From an uncultured Eubacteriales bacterium (lineage in GTDB: Bacteria; Bacillota; Clostridia; Christensenellales; CAG-138): 37,122 nt of DNA. Location of the stretch: the NCBI GenBank assembly GCA_902802805.1, contig CADCNE010000012.1:1-37122 (forward strand), read 5' to 3'. Below are positions 8,291-15,614 of this stretch, one piece after another. The notes beneath the pieces were generated by a model. It ran no database searches. It saw only the letters and a list, made by a program, of their open reading frames with translations, and was not told the origin of the DNA. A program made the translations under genes and the position numbers. Numbering within the stretch: position 1 is the first letter of the stretch; each line of letters starts with the position of its first letter.

Positions 8291-9541
8291 TCACAGTGGC
8301 AGGCTGGAACCGTGCCGCAAAGCTTTGACCACAGGCAGCTCCTCCCCGCTCAAGAAGCGGATGAGGGCGCCGCCGCCGGTGCAGATATAGCCCATCTTGT
8401 CCGTGAGCCCGTACTTTTCCGTGGCAGTGATGCTGTCGCCCCCGCCGAGGACCGTGAAGCCCGCCGTGTCCGCCAGAGCCTGCCAGACCGCTTTGGTGCC
8501 GAGCTCGCTCTCCGCCTTCTCGAACACGCCCATGGGGCCGTTGACGAACACCGTTTTGGCCTTCAGGATATGCTCCCGATAGAGGGCCGCCGTGTCCGCG
8601 CCGACGTCCACCGCGGCCGCGTCCGCCGGGATGGCGCCCAGCTTCCCTTCCTGCCGCCGACCGTCCTGGACCCAGCTCAGGTCCACGGGCAGAACGATCC
8701 TGTTCCCGTAGGCTTCATAGAGGGCCTTTGCCTTCTCGAAGAACTCCGTGTAGTTGGAGGCGGCGATGAAGTCATAGCTGCCCTGGCCGATCTGCTGACC
8801 GAGAGCGATCAGGAAGATGTTGGCCACCAGGCCGCCGGTCAATATCCTGTCCGCGACGCCCCGGGAGAGTACTGTCTCCATCATCTGGAAGGCGTCGGAG
8901 ATCTTCGCCCCGCCCAGAATGAACACGCAGGGCCGCTCCGGCGCTTCCATGAGGCCGGAGACGGTGCAATATTCCTTCTCGAAAAGCCGCCCCATGGCGG
9001 AGGGGAGCACTTGCTCGAAGCCGCAGAGGCTGGGCTGGTCCCGATGGGCGGCCGCGAAGGCGTCGCACACGTAGAGGTCCCCAAGGGGGGCCAGCTTCTC
9101 CACCAGCAGGGTCTTGGCCTGCTGCTCGTGGGTCAGGCGCAGCTTCATCTCGAAGAGGGTCTGCTCCTCCGCCACGAACCGCACGTTATCGAGGAGCAGC
9201 ACTTCGCCCTCCCGCAAGGCGGCGATGGCCTCCCGGGCCGCGGGGCCGCACACGTCGTCGATCCACTTCACCTCCCGGCCCAGGAGCTCGGAAAGGACCC
9301 GGGCGTGGGGGCGGGTGGTGTAGAAGTTCTTATACTCGATGTCGCTGCCCTGGTGGGCCATGAGCACCACCTTGGCGCCCTTGTCGGAAAGCTCCCGAAC
9401 GGTGGGCACGCAGGCTCGGATGCGGTTGACGCTCTTGAGAGTGCCCTTCGTCCGGTCCACCGGCTGGTTGATGTCCACCCGGCAGAGGACGGTCTTCCCT
9501 CTCACGTCCAGCTCGTCCAGCGTTCTGATCCCAAATCGCAT
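8291..9541 (-). CDS. pgk: Phosphoglycerate kinase, archaeal-type sequence
   Basis: A 416-residue phosphoglycerate kinase (1,3-bisphosphoglycerate + ADP to 3-phosphoglycerate + ATP). Blocks include CRVDINQPVD, AHQGSDIEYKNF, VLLLDNVRF, DAFAAAHRDQPSL, LPSAMGRLFEKE, ILGGAKISDAF, VNGPMGVFE and GGGDSITATEKYG. HQG followed by a short DF-type loop, VDDVCGPAAREAI and AFAAAHRxQPSLxGF resemble archaeal PGKs rather than typical bacterial ones, which have SHLGRP and DAFGTAHRAH. It sits next to a type II GAPDH, also archaeal in type, so the pair may have arrived together. The ribosome site is weak compared with its neighbours. Catalytic residues look intact. Confidence 0.9.
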   Translation of the reverse strand: MRFGIRTLDELDVRGKTVLCRVDINQPVDRTKGTLKSVNRIRACVPTVRELSDKGAKVVLMAHQGSDIEYKNFYTTRPHARVLSELLGREVKWIDDVCGPAAREAIAALREGEVLLLDNVRFVAEEQTLFEMKLRLTHEQQAKTLLVEKLAPLGDLYVCDAFAAAHRDQPSLCGFEQVLPSAMGRLFEKEYCTVSGLMEAPERPCVFILGGAKISDAFQMMETVLSRGVADRILTGGLVANIFLIALGQQIGQGSYDFIAASNYTEFFEKAKALYEAYGNRIVLPVDLSWVQDGRRQEGKLGAIPADAAAVDVGADTAALYREHILKAKTVFVNGPMGVFEKAESELGTKAVWQALADTAGFTVLGGGDSITATEKYGLTDKMGYICTGGGALIRFLSGEELPVVKALRHGSSLPL

Positions 9542-9559
9542 ATGGACCCTTTCCCGATC

Positions 9560-10612
9560 TTATTTGAACCGACCGATCTTCAGATACTCGTTGGTCTTGG
9601 CGGTGCCTTCCTCCCGGGTCAGCTGCATCTTCATGGCCGCCCGGATGCCGTCCATGGTCTCGGGGATGGTGACGCTCTCCTGGGGGATGTTGATGGCGAA
9701 CATGATGTCGTTGCCGCTCTCCACCACGCTGTCCTCCCAGAGGCCGATCTCGTACATGTCGCCCCGGCGGTTGCCCAGATCACGGGCGTACTTGAAGAGG
9801 CTGGCATTGCCCTTGAAGCCCTCGTCGATGGTGACGGTGCGGATGCGGGGGTGCTTGCGGAAGGCCTCGATAGCCTGCTCCCGGGTGATCTTCTTCCCGT
9901 CCTTGGGGGTGACCAGCACGGTGATGATGTGGCCGTGGGTCACGGGGGTATGGACCAGGATGCCCGTGGCTTCCACGTGGGGCATGATGGTCATGAGATC
10001 CACCGCCTGATGGGAGGGCGCCTTGTCGATCTGCAGGGCGTTGGTCAGGCCCCGGTGATAGTCGCCGGGGTCAGCCACCCGGCGGATGATGGTGATGGCC
10101 ACCTTCTCGACGCCGTAGAGCCGGTCCAAGCAGTCCACCGCCCGGATTAGGCCTGTGGTGTTGCAGCTGGTGAGCTTCAGGTAGTTCTGGCCCACGCCCT
10201 TCTCGTAGTTGGCGTAGCCGTGGAAGAACACGTCTGCCACGGAGTTCTTCTCGCCGCCCTGGAAGATGGCCTTCACGCCCACCTTCTCATAGAGCTCCTT
10301 GTTCTTGGCGCCCACGCCGCCGGGAGAGGAATCCAGCATGATGTCCACCTTGCGGCACAGCTCCTCGAAGGTGCCCGCCACGGGGATGTCGTACTTGTCG
10401 AAGGCGGCCTTGTCCGCTCCGTCCACCAGGTACAGGTCGTACTTCACGTTGTTCGCGCCGATCATGTCGTTTTCCCGCAACGCGCGGATGGACAGGGTGG
10501 GGGCGAGATCCGCGATGCCCACCAGCTCCATGTCGCCCTGCATGGCGACGCCGTCCGCCAGCCGCTGTCCGATGGTGCCGTAACCGGCCACGCCTACTTT
10601 GATCTTAGCCAT
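9560..10612 (-). CDS. Type II (archaeal-type) glyceraldehyde-3-phosphate dehydrogenase, phosphorylating
   Basis: A 350-residue protein starting with a Rossmann fold (VGVAGYGTIGQRLADGV, 6-22). The catalytic cysteine is in TSCNTTGLIR (Cys150); the SCNTTGL form, histidines in HVEATGILVHTPVTHGH and the overall layout are those of the archaeal type II GAPDH. Bacterial GapA would show SCTTN. The enzyme oxidises glyceraldehyde 3-phosphate to 1,3-bisphosphoglycerate; archaeal members often use NADP as well as NAD. An AAAGGAG site precedes the ATG. It lies between pgk and the IolG-like gene. Type II GAPDH in a bacterial operon is uncommon. Confidence 0.92.
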   Translation of the reverse strand: MAKIKVGVAGYGTIGQRLADGVAMQGDMELVGIADLAPTLSIRALRENDMIGANNVKYDLYLVDGADKAAFDKYDIPVAGTFEELCRKVDIMLDSSPGGVGAKNKELYEKVGVKAIFQGGEKNSVADVFFHGYANYEKGVGQNYLKLTSCNTTGLIRAVDCLDRLYGVEKVAITIIRRVADPGDYHRGLTNALQIDKAPSHQAVDLMTIMPHVEATGILVHTPVTHGHIITVLVTPKDGKKITREQAIEAFRKHPRIRTVTIDEGFKGNASLFKYARDLGNRRGDMYEIGLWEDSVVESGNDIMFAINIPQESVTIPETMDGIRAAMKMQLTREEGTAKTNEYLKIGRFK

Positions 10613-10645
10613 AATGATTCTCCTTTATAAAATCTTGTCGTCTGA

Positions 10646-11659
10646 TTACATCTCGTCCACGCGCACGGGACGGTTCTCCTTGAGGGACTTGCTGCAGGCC
10701 AACGCCAGCTTGATGGAAACGAGGCCATCCTCGATGCCCACCCGGGGCTCGGTGCCGTTGGCGATGCACTCGATGAACTCCCTGACCTCCGCCTGATAGG
10801 AGCCCATGTACCGCTCCAGGAAGAACCACAGGGGCTTCTCCGCGGTGACGCCGTCCACGGTGGACAGGACGATGTTGGAATTGGTATCGTTGGCGTTGAC
10901 GACGCAGCCCTTGGAGCCGAAGACCTCGCCCCGCTGATCGTAGCCGTAGACCGCCTTGCGGGAGCCATCGATGGTGGCGAGAGCCCCGTTGGCCAGCTTC
11001 AAGGTGATGGTGGCCGTGTCCACGTCCCCCGCTTCGCCAATGGCCGGGTCGATGAGACAGGCGCCCTGGGCGTAGAGCTCCACCACCTCCTGGCCGGACA
11101 GATACCGGACCATATCGAGGTCATGGATCATCATGTCCATGAAGATGCCGCCGGACACCGCCGCATACTCCGCCGGAGGGGGCTCCGGATCCCGGGAGCT
11201 GACGCGCACGTACTGGACCTCGCCGATCTTGCCCGCAGCCACAGCGTCCCGCATGGCCTGATAGTTGTGATCGTACCGGCGGTTGAAGCCCACCTGATAG
11301 ATGAGTTTCTTGGGGGAGGCGGCCAGGGCGGCCTTCACTTCCTCGATCTTCGCGACGCTCTGGTCGATGGGCTTCTCGCAGAAGATGTGCTTCCCGGCGG
11401 CGATGGCCTCCAGAGAAAGCTGGGCGTGGAGATTGGTGGAGGCGCAGATGAGCACCGCGTCGATCCGCTCATCCTCTAAAATCTTTTTATAATCGGTGTA
11501 CACGTTCTCGATGCCGGAAGCCTTGGCCCATTCCGCCACGGCCGGCTTCATGTAGGGGTCCGCGATGGCCAGGATATGGGCCTGGGGCACGCCGGAAAGG
11601 ATGCTCTTTGCGTGGACCTGGCCGATGCGGCCCGCGCCGATGATGCCAACGTTGATCAT
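10646..11659 (-). CDS. iolG: IolG-like myo-inositol 2-dehydrogenase (Gfo/Idh/MocA family)
   Basis: A 337-residue oxidoreductase: N-terminal NAD domain with GIIGAGRIGQVHAKSI (5-20), then the catalytic domain. The expected catalytic set is present: Lys96 in CEKPI, and Asp175 and His179 in GGIFMDMMIHDLDM, with the same four-residue spacing as in Bacillus IolG. It oxidises myo-inositol to scyllo-inosose, the substrate of IolE encoded in the same operon. Family members also act on scyllo-inositol or other sugars, so the exact polyol is inferred from context. A good GGGAGG site precedes the ATG at 11659. Confidence 0.86.
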   Translation of the reverse strand: MINVGIIGAGRIGQVHAKSILSGVPQAHILAIADPYMKPAVAEWAKASGIENVYTDYKKILEDERIDAVLICASTNLHAQLSLEAIAAGKHIFCEKPIDQSVAKIEEVKAALAASPKKLIYQVGFNRRYDHNYQAMRDAVAAGKIGEVQYVRVSSRDPEPPPAEYAAVSGGIFMDMMIHDLDMVRYLSGQEVVELYAQGACLIDPAIGEAGDVDTATITLKLANGALATIDGSRKAVYGYDQRGEVFGSKGCVVNANDTNSNIVLSTVDGVTAEKPLWFFLERYMGSYQAEVREFIECIANGTEPRVGIEDGLVSIKLALACSKSLKENRPVRVDEM

Positions 11660-11695
11660 GTGATTCCTCCCTGTATGATTGATTTGTTGTTTCGC

Positions 11696-13261
11696 TTATT
11701 CCTGGTAGGCTTCGCCTGCGCCGCTGACCAGAGAGTCGTATGCCCGTTTCACTTTGGCCCAGTTCTGGTCCCTGTCCAAAGCCACGCCCCGGCCCACGCC
11801 GGAGACGATCAGGCCCACGCCCTTCTTTTCAATGGTCTCGCCAAACTCCCTGAGGAGGCTGGGCGCGCTGCCCGGCTCCGTGGAGCGTCCATCGAAGATC
11901 ACATGGACGTATACGTCCTTCACCCCCGCTTCCCTGGCCATGTCGATAAGGGCCAGGGGATAGTCGATGGAGCCATGGGAGGATTTCTTCGTCAGCAGGG
12001 CGAAGAGATGCAGGGCTGCCCCCCGCTCCTTCACGCCCTCGAGCGTCTCAAGGAACACGGGGTTCCTGGCGAAGGACCCGTCCTTCATGGCGTTGTCCAG
12101 CCGCACGTCATCCTGGAGCACCACTCGACCGGAACCAAGGTTGATATGCCCGGCCTCGGAGTTGCCCGTCTTGCCCGGGGCAAGACCCACCGCGGGGCCG
12201 GAGGCCTCCAGCTCAGCATAGGGATAGTCCCGGAGCAGGGCGTCCCAGGCCGGGGTGTCGGCGGTGAAGATGGGGTTGTTGTCCGTGGGGGCGTCCAGGC
12301 CCCAGCCGTCGCAGATGAGCAGCAGCACCTTCCCCGTCTTCTCGAAGGAGAACAGGGGCTCGCCGGTCATCTCCTGAGGCTGCTCGATGCCCATGGCGGA
12401 GAGGATCGTGGGGGCCACATCGCAGAGCTTGCCGTGGTCCTTCAGCTTCTTCGTGCCCTCCCCCAGGGCCACGCAGGCCACCAGATTGGTGGTGTGGGAC
12501 ACGTGGGGCTTGCCCTCGGGACCGTGCAGGATCTCGATATTGCCGTGATCCGCAGTAACCAATACGGTATACCCCATTTTGCGGGCGTATGCAACAGATT
12601 CTCCCACATACCGGCTGACAGCCTCGCAGGCCCTCGGCTTCGCTTCGTCGCTGGAGGTGTGGCCGATCACGTCGCCGTTGGCGAAGTTGGTGACGATGAA
12701 ATCATAGCCCTTGTCCAGGCCCTCCCGGAGCTTGTCCGCTACCTCGGGGAGCTTCAGCTCGGGCACCGTCTCAAAGGGGACGCCCTTGTGGGAGGGCACC
12801 CGGATATCCCTCTCCCCCTCGAAGGGCTGCTGGTTGCCGCCGTTGAAGAAGAAGGTGACATGGGCGTACTTCTCGCTCTCCGCCAGATGGAGTTGGGTCT
12901 TGCCCTGCTCGCTGATCACCTGGGCCAGGGTCTTCTGCACCTTGGATGGCGCGAAGGCGATGGGCAGGTAGGTGTACTTTTCACTATACATCGTGAGGAT
13001 CACAAAGTCCAGAGGATCGATCCTCTCCCGGGGGAACCCCTTGAAATCGGGATCGGTAAAGGCGTCGGTGAGCTCCGTCTCCCGTTCGCCCCGGCGGCAG
13101 CAGAAGATCACGCCGTCCCCGGGCTTGACGGTGCCCACGGGATCGCCAGCATCGTCATGGAGGTTCAGGGGCTCGAAATGATACTCCGAGGCCACAGTTT
13201 CATATCGTTTTTCCACCGCGCGGGCCAGGGCCTCGCCGCCGGACAGCTTGTATTCTTTCAT
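11696..13261 (-). CDS. Circularly permuted 2,3-bisphosphoglycerate-independent phosphoglycerate mutase
   Basis: A 521-residue protein of normal iPGM size but with its two halves swapped. Residues 1-300 match the usual second half: GDGVIFCCRRGER, ESEKYAHVTFFFNGG, NFANGDVIGHT, VTADHGN, PHVSHTTN and EMTGEPL. Residues 311-521 match the usual first half: LLLICDGWG, GNSEAGHINLGSGR, FDGRS, GRGVALDRD and VKRAYDSLVSGAGE. Against Geobacillus iPGM numbering recalled from the literature, Asp318, Ser368, His429, Arg491 and Arg497 correspond to Asp12, Ser62, His123, Arg185 and Arg191 with identical spacing. Arg57, Arg60, Lys131, Asp197, His201, Asp238, His239 and His256 match Arg261, Arg264, Lys336, Asp403, His407, Asp444, His445 and His462. 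Only Asp154 is changed, to Ser460. New ends lie in the domain-B loop. Strong AAGGAG site. Confidence 0.9.
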   Translation of the reverse strand: MKEYKLSGGEALARAVEKRYETVASEYHFEPLNLHDDAGDPVGTVKPGDGVIFCCRRGERETELTDAFTDPDFKGFPRERIDPLDFVILTMYSEKYTYLPIAFAPSKVQKTLAQVISEQGKTQLHLAESEKYAHVTFFFNGGNQQPFEGERDIRVPSHKGVPFETVPELKLPEVADKLREGLDKGYDFIVTNFANGDVIGHTSSDEAKPRACEAVSRYVGESVAYARKMGYTVLVTADHGNIEILHGPEGKPHVSHTTNLVACVALGEGTKKLKDHGKLCDVAPTILSAMGIEQPQEMTGEPLFSFEKTGKVLLLICDGWGLDAPTDNNPIFTADTPAWDALLRDYPYAELEASGPAVGLAPGKTGNSEAGHINLGSGRVVLQDDVRLDNAMKDGSFARNPVFLETLEGVKERGAALHLFALLTKKSSHGSIDYPLALIDMAREAGVKDVYVHVIFDGRSTEPGSAPSLLREFGETIEKKGVGLIVSGVGRGVALDRDQNWAKVKRAYDSLVSGAGEAYQE

Positions 13262-13285
13262 GGGTGTTTCTCCTTCCCGTTCGCT

Positions 13286-14065
13286 TTATGCTTGGATCCG
13301 GAGCGCGGGGTCTTCGCCGTACTCCGGGCAGAACTTGCCCTCGCCCGGGAACAGCATCAGCAGGTCCTCAAAGCGATGGACGATGCAGTCGGGCCGGTTC
13401 TCCTCGGTCAGCTTGAATTCAAGGCCGCCAGGGTATTCGGCGCCCACCGTGCCCGCAAAGCAGGACTGCTTGGCGCCGACGATGTCCCGCTTCAAATTGT
13501 CGCCCACGAAGCAACTCTCCTCTGGGCGCACCCCGGCGTCCTGCAGGGCCAGAAAATAGATAGCCGGATGGGGCTTCCTGAGCATGGTCACGGAGGACTG
13601 CTGCACCGTACAGAACAGGTCCCGGATGCCGTCCCTGTCCAGCCACTCGTCGATCTCCACGGTGCCGATGAGATCGCTGATGATGCCCACCTTGTAGCCC
13701 CGGGCGATGAGCTCCTTCACGGTCTCCACGCCCTTAGGCACCACCAGGCGCTCGCCCTTGGCCCGGCGGAAGCAGTACGTCAGCTCCACAGCGGCCTTTT
13801 CGATCTTCTCCCTGTCCCACTCTGGCACCAGCCAGCGGGTCCAGAGCATGGTCTCCGGGGCTTCACACATATATTTCAGGGCCCAGTTGCGATACCCGTC
13901 ATATCTGGCGTTTAGAAAATCATAGAACTCGTCCGGCCCCATGTCCGTGCCGCAAAGCTCGCAAATGCGCTCCCGGGCCTGGCGGATGAAGGGCCTGTTG
14001 GTCTCGTCCACCTCACGGAACGTGCCGCCCAGGTCGAGGAAGATGGCTTTGATGTTCTTCTTCAT
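13286..14065 (-). CDS. HAD-superfamily hydrolase with DxGGT motif (paralogue 1)
   Basis: A 259-residue haloacid-dehalogenase-like protein with an alpha-helical C1-type cap. The nucleophile motif is FLDLGGT (Asp11), so the usual second Asp (general acid/base of DxDxT phosphatases) is replaced by Gly13. Motif II (GIISDL), motif III (RKPHPAIYF) and motif IV (FVGDNLKRDIVG) are intact. It shares the cap sequence WTRWLVPEWDRE with its upstream neighbour and is clearly a duplicate. The start at 14065 is preferred over 14071 because the AGGAGG site is then 8 bases away. Substrate unknown; a phosphate monoester or another DxxGT-type reaction is possible. Confidence 0.85.
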   Translation of the reverse strand: MKKNIKAIFLDLGGTFREVDETNRPFIRQARERICELCGTDMGPDEFYDFLNARYDGYRNWALKYMCEAPETMLWTRWLVPEWDREKIEKAAVELTYCFRRAKGERLVVPKGVETVKELIARGYKVGIISDLIGTVEIDEWLDRDGIRDLFCTVQQSSVTMLRKPHPAIYFLALQDAGVRPEESCFVGDNLKRDIVGAKQSCFAGTVGAEYPGGLEFKLTEENRPDCIVHRFEDLLMLFPGEGKFCPEYGEDPALRIQA

Positions 14066-14067
14066 GG

Positions 14068-14835
14068 TCATACCCTCCTGACCTTGTCCCAGGCCACGTG
14101 AGGCGCTTTGGGGAAGATCTCCTTGAGCTCGTTGAAATCGAAGATCACGGCGTCGGGCCGGTTCTCGTCGGTGATCTTTTCCTTGGCCAGCTTCTCCGGC
14201 GTGGTGTAGAGGATGAACATGCCGTAGCCCGCCAGGCGGGTGCCCTCCACGTCCCGGTTCAGGTTGTCGCCGATGTACACGCAGCGCTCCGGCTTCACGC
14301 CCAGGATGTCGCAGGCCTTGTTGGAGATGGCGGGATCGGGCTTGCGGATGCCCTCCACACAGGAGAGGAGCACCGCCCCGAAGTACTTGCCCAAATCGTC
14401 CGCCTCCAGCCAGCGGGGGATCTCCTGGGAGGTGACCAGGTTGGAGATGATGCCCAGCTTGTAGCCATTGGCGTACAGATCCTTGATGGACTGGGCGCCG
14501 TTGGGGGCCACCACCCGGCGGCCGTCCTTGTTCCGATACTCGATGGTGAGCTCGATGGCGTTCCTGCGGATCAGGTCCCGATCGTACTCCGGCGTGAGCC
14601 ACTTGGTCCACAGCTCCTCCTCGGGGGCCTCCCGCATGGTCTCGAAGCACCACTTGCGGTAGCCGGCGTAGCGATAATCCAGAAACTTGCAGAACTCGTC
14701 GGGGTCGCCCTTCTCGCCGCACATCTCGGCGATCTTGCGCCGGGCCTCCGCCTCGAAGGCCGCGTCCCGCTCCACCAGGCGGAGGGTGCCGCCCAGATCG
14801 TAGAAGATGGCGTCAAATTCTCTTTCCGTTCCCAT
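14068..14835 (-). CDS. HAD-superfamily hydrolase with DxGGT motif (paralogue 2)
   Basis: A 255-residue HAD protein. Motif I is FYDLGGT (Asp13, with Gly15 in place of the second Asp), motif II GIISNLV, motif III IRKPDPAI and motif IV YIGDNLNRDVEG. The cap carries LWTKWLTPEYDRD, nearly the same as in paralogue 1 downstream. Strong AGGAGG site; the stop overlaps the first possible ATG of the next gene. It belongs to a run of four such genes at the head of the operon. Substrate not recognisable from sequence. Confidence 0.85.
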   Translation of the reverse strand: MGTEREFDAIFYDLGGTLRLVERDAAFEAEARRKIAEMCGEKGDPDEFCKFLDYRYAGYRKWCFETMREAPEEELWTKWLTPEYDRDLIRRNAIELTIEYRNKDGRRVVAPNGAQSIKDLYANGYKLGIISNLVTSQEIPRWLEADDLGKYFGAVLLSCVEGIRKPDPAISNKACDILGVKPERCVYIGDNLNRDVEGTRLAGYGMFILYTTPEKLAKEKITDENRPDAVIFDFNELKEIFPKAPHVAWDKVRRV

Positions 14836-14850
14836 ATATGACCTCCTGAT

Positions 14851-15582
14851 TTACGCTTCTTTGCTGAGCGGCGGGAAGATATCCAGCAGCTCGGAGATGC
14901 GGGTGATGGTGTAATCCGGGTGCAGGACGATCTCCTGGGGCTCGTTTTTGATGGTGTCCGGCTCGTCGATGCGGATCATGGTGGCGAAGCCCGCCTTGCG
15001 GGTGCCCTCCACGTCCCGGATGGGGTTGTCCCCCACGTAGGCGCACTGACCGGGCTCCTTGCCGATGGCCCGGCAGGCCAGGAAGTAGATGGCCGGGTCG
15101 GGCTTGCGGATGCGGACCTTGGAGGAGAGGATGACGGCCTTGAAGTAATGGGCCACGCCGTCCGCGATCATCCAGTCGGGGATCTCCGTCTCGGTAATGG
15201 TGTTGGCGATGATGCCCAGGGTGTACCCCCGGCGGTCCAGCTCGATGATGGTGGACTTCACATCGTCCCGGGGGACCCGGCGGCCGTCATGGTCCCGCCA
15301 GAGCCGGGTGAGCCGCCCCGCGTGGGCGCAGACTCGCTCGGGGTCGTAGTCGGGCAGCAGATGCTGGCTCCACAGCTCCATCTCCCCCGCGTCGATCAGG
15401 GTCTTCTTGACCTCGCTGCGGTACTTTTTCCAGCGCTTCTCCAGCTTCTCAAAGAATACGTCGTGGGGCTCCGTGGCGCCGACCAGCTCCATCAGCTCCT
15501 TCTCCGCGGCGTCGGAAAACGCCTTGTCGGGGATCACGATGCGCAGGGTGTTGCCCACATCGAAGAAGATCGTATCCGTCAT
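14851..15582 (-). CDS. HAD-superfamily hydrolase with DxGNT motif (paralogue 3)
   Basis: A 243-residue HAD protein. Motif I is FFDVGNT (Asp8, Gly10 instead of the second Asp), motif II GIIANTI with Ala-Asn where Ser/Thr-Asn is usual, motif III IRKPDPAIYF and motif IV YVGDNPIRDVEG. The cap has LWSQHLLPDYDPE, homologous to the caps of paralogues 1 and 2. It also has the motif II change, so its chemistry may have drifted further. GAGGAGG-type ribosome site; 15 bases separate it from the next gene. Confidence 0.83.
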   Translation of the reverse strand: MTDTIFFDVGNTLRIVIPDKAFSDAAEKELMELVGATEPHDVFFEKLEKRWKKYRSEVKKTLIDAGEMELWSQHLLPDYDPERVCAHAGRLTRLWRDHDGRRVPRDDVKSTIIELDRRGYTLGIIANTITETEIPDWMIADGVAHYFKAVILSSKVRIRKPDPAIYFLACRAIGKEPGQCAYVGDNPIRDVEGTRKAGFATMIRIDEPDTIKNEPQEIVLHPDYTITRISELLDIFPPLSKEA

Positions 15583-15614
15583 TTGTTCCGCCTCCTCATG
15601 ATTATTTGTATTTG

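Noticed and set aside
11696..13261. iPGM seen as two neighbouring gene fragments or an assembly chimera
   Set aside because: The frame is continuous, the halves join at the natural termini, the new ends fall in a loop, total length is normal and catalytic residues are kept on both sides of the joint. Reads should still be checked.
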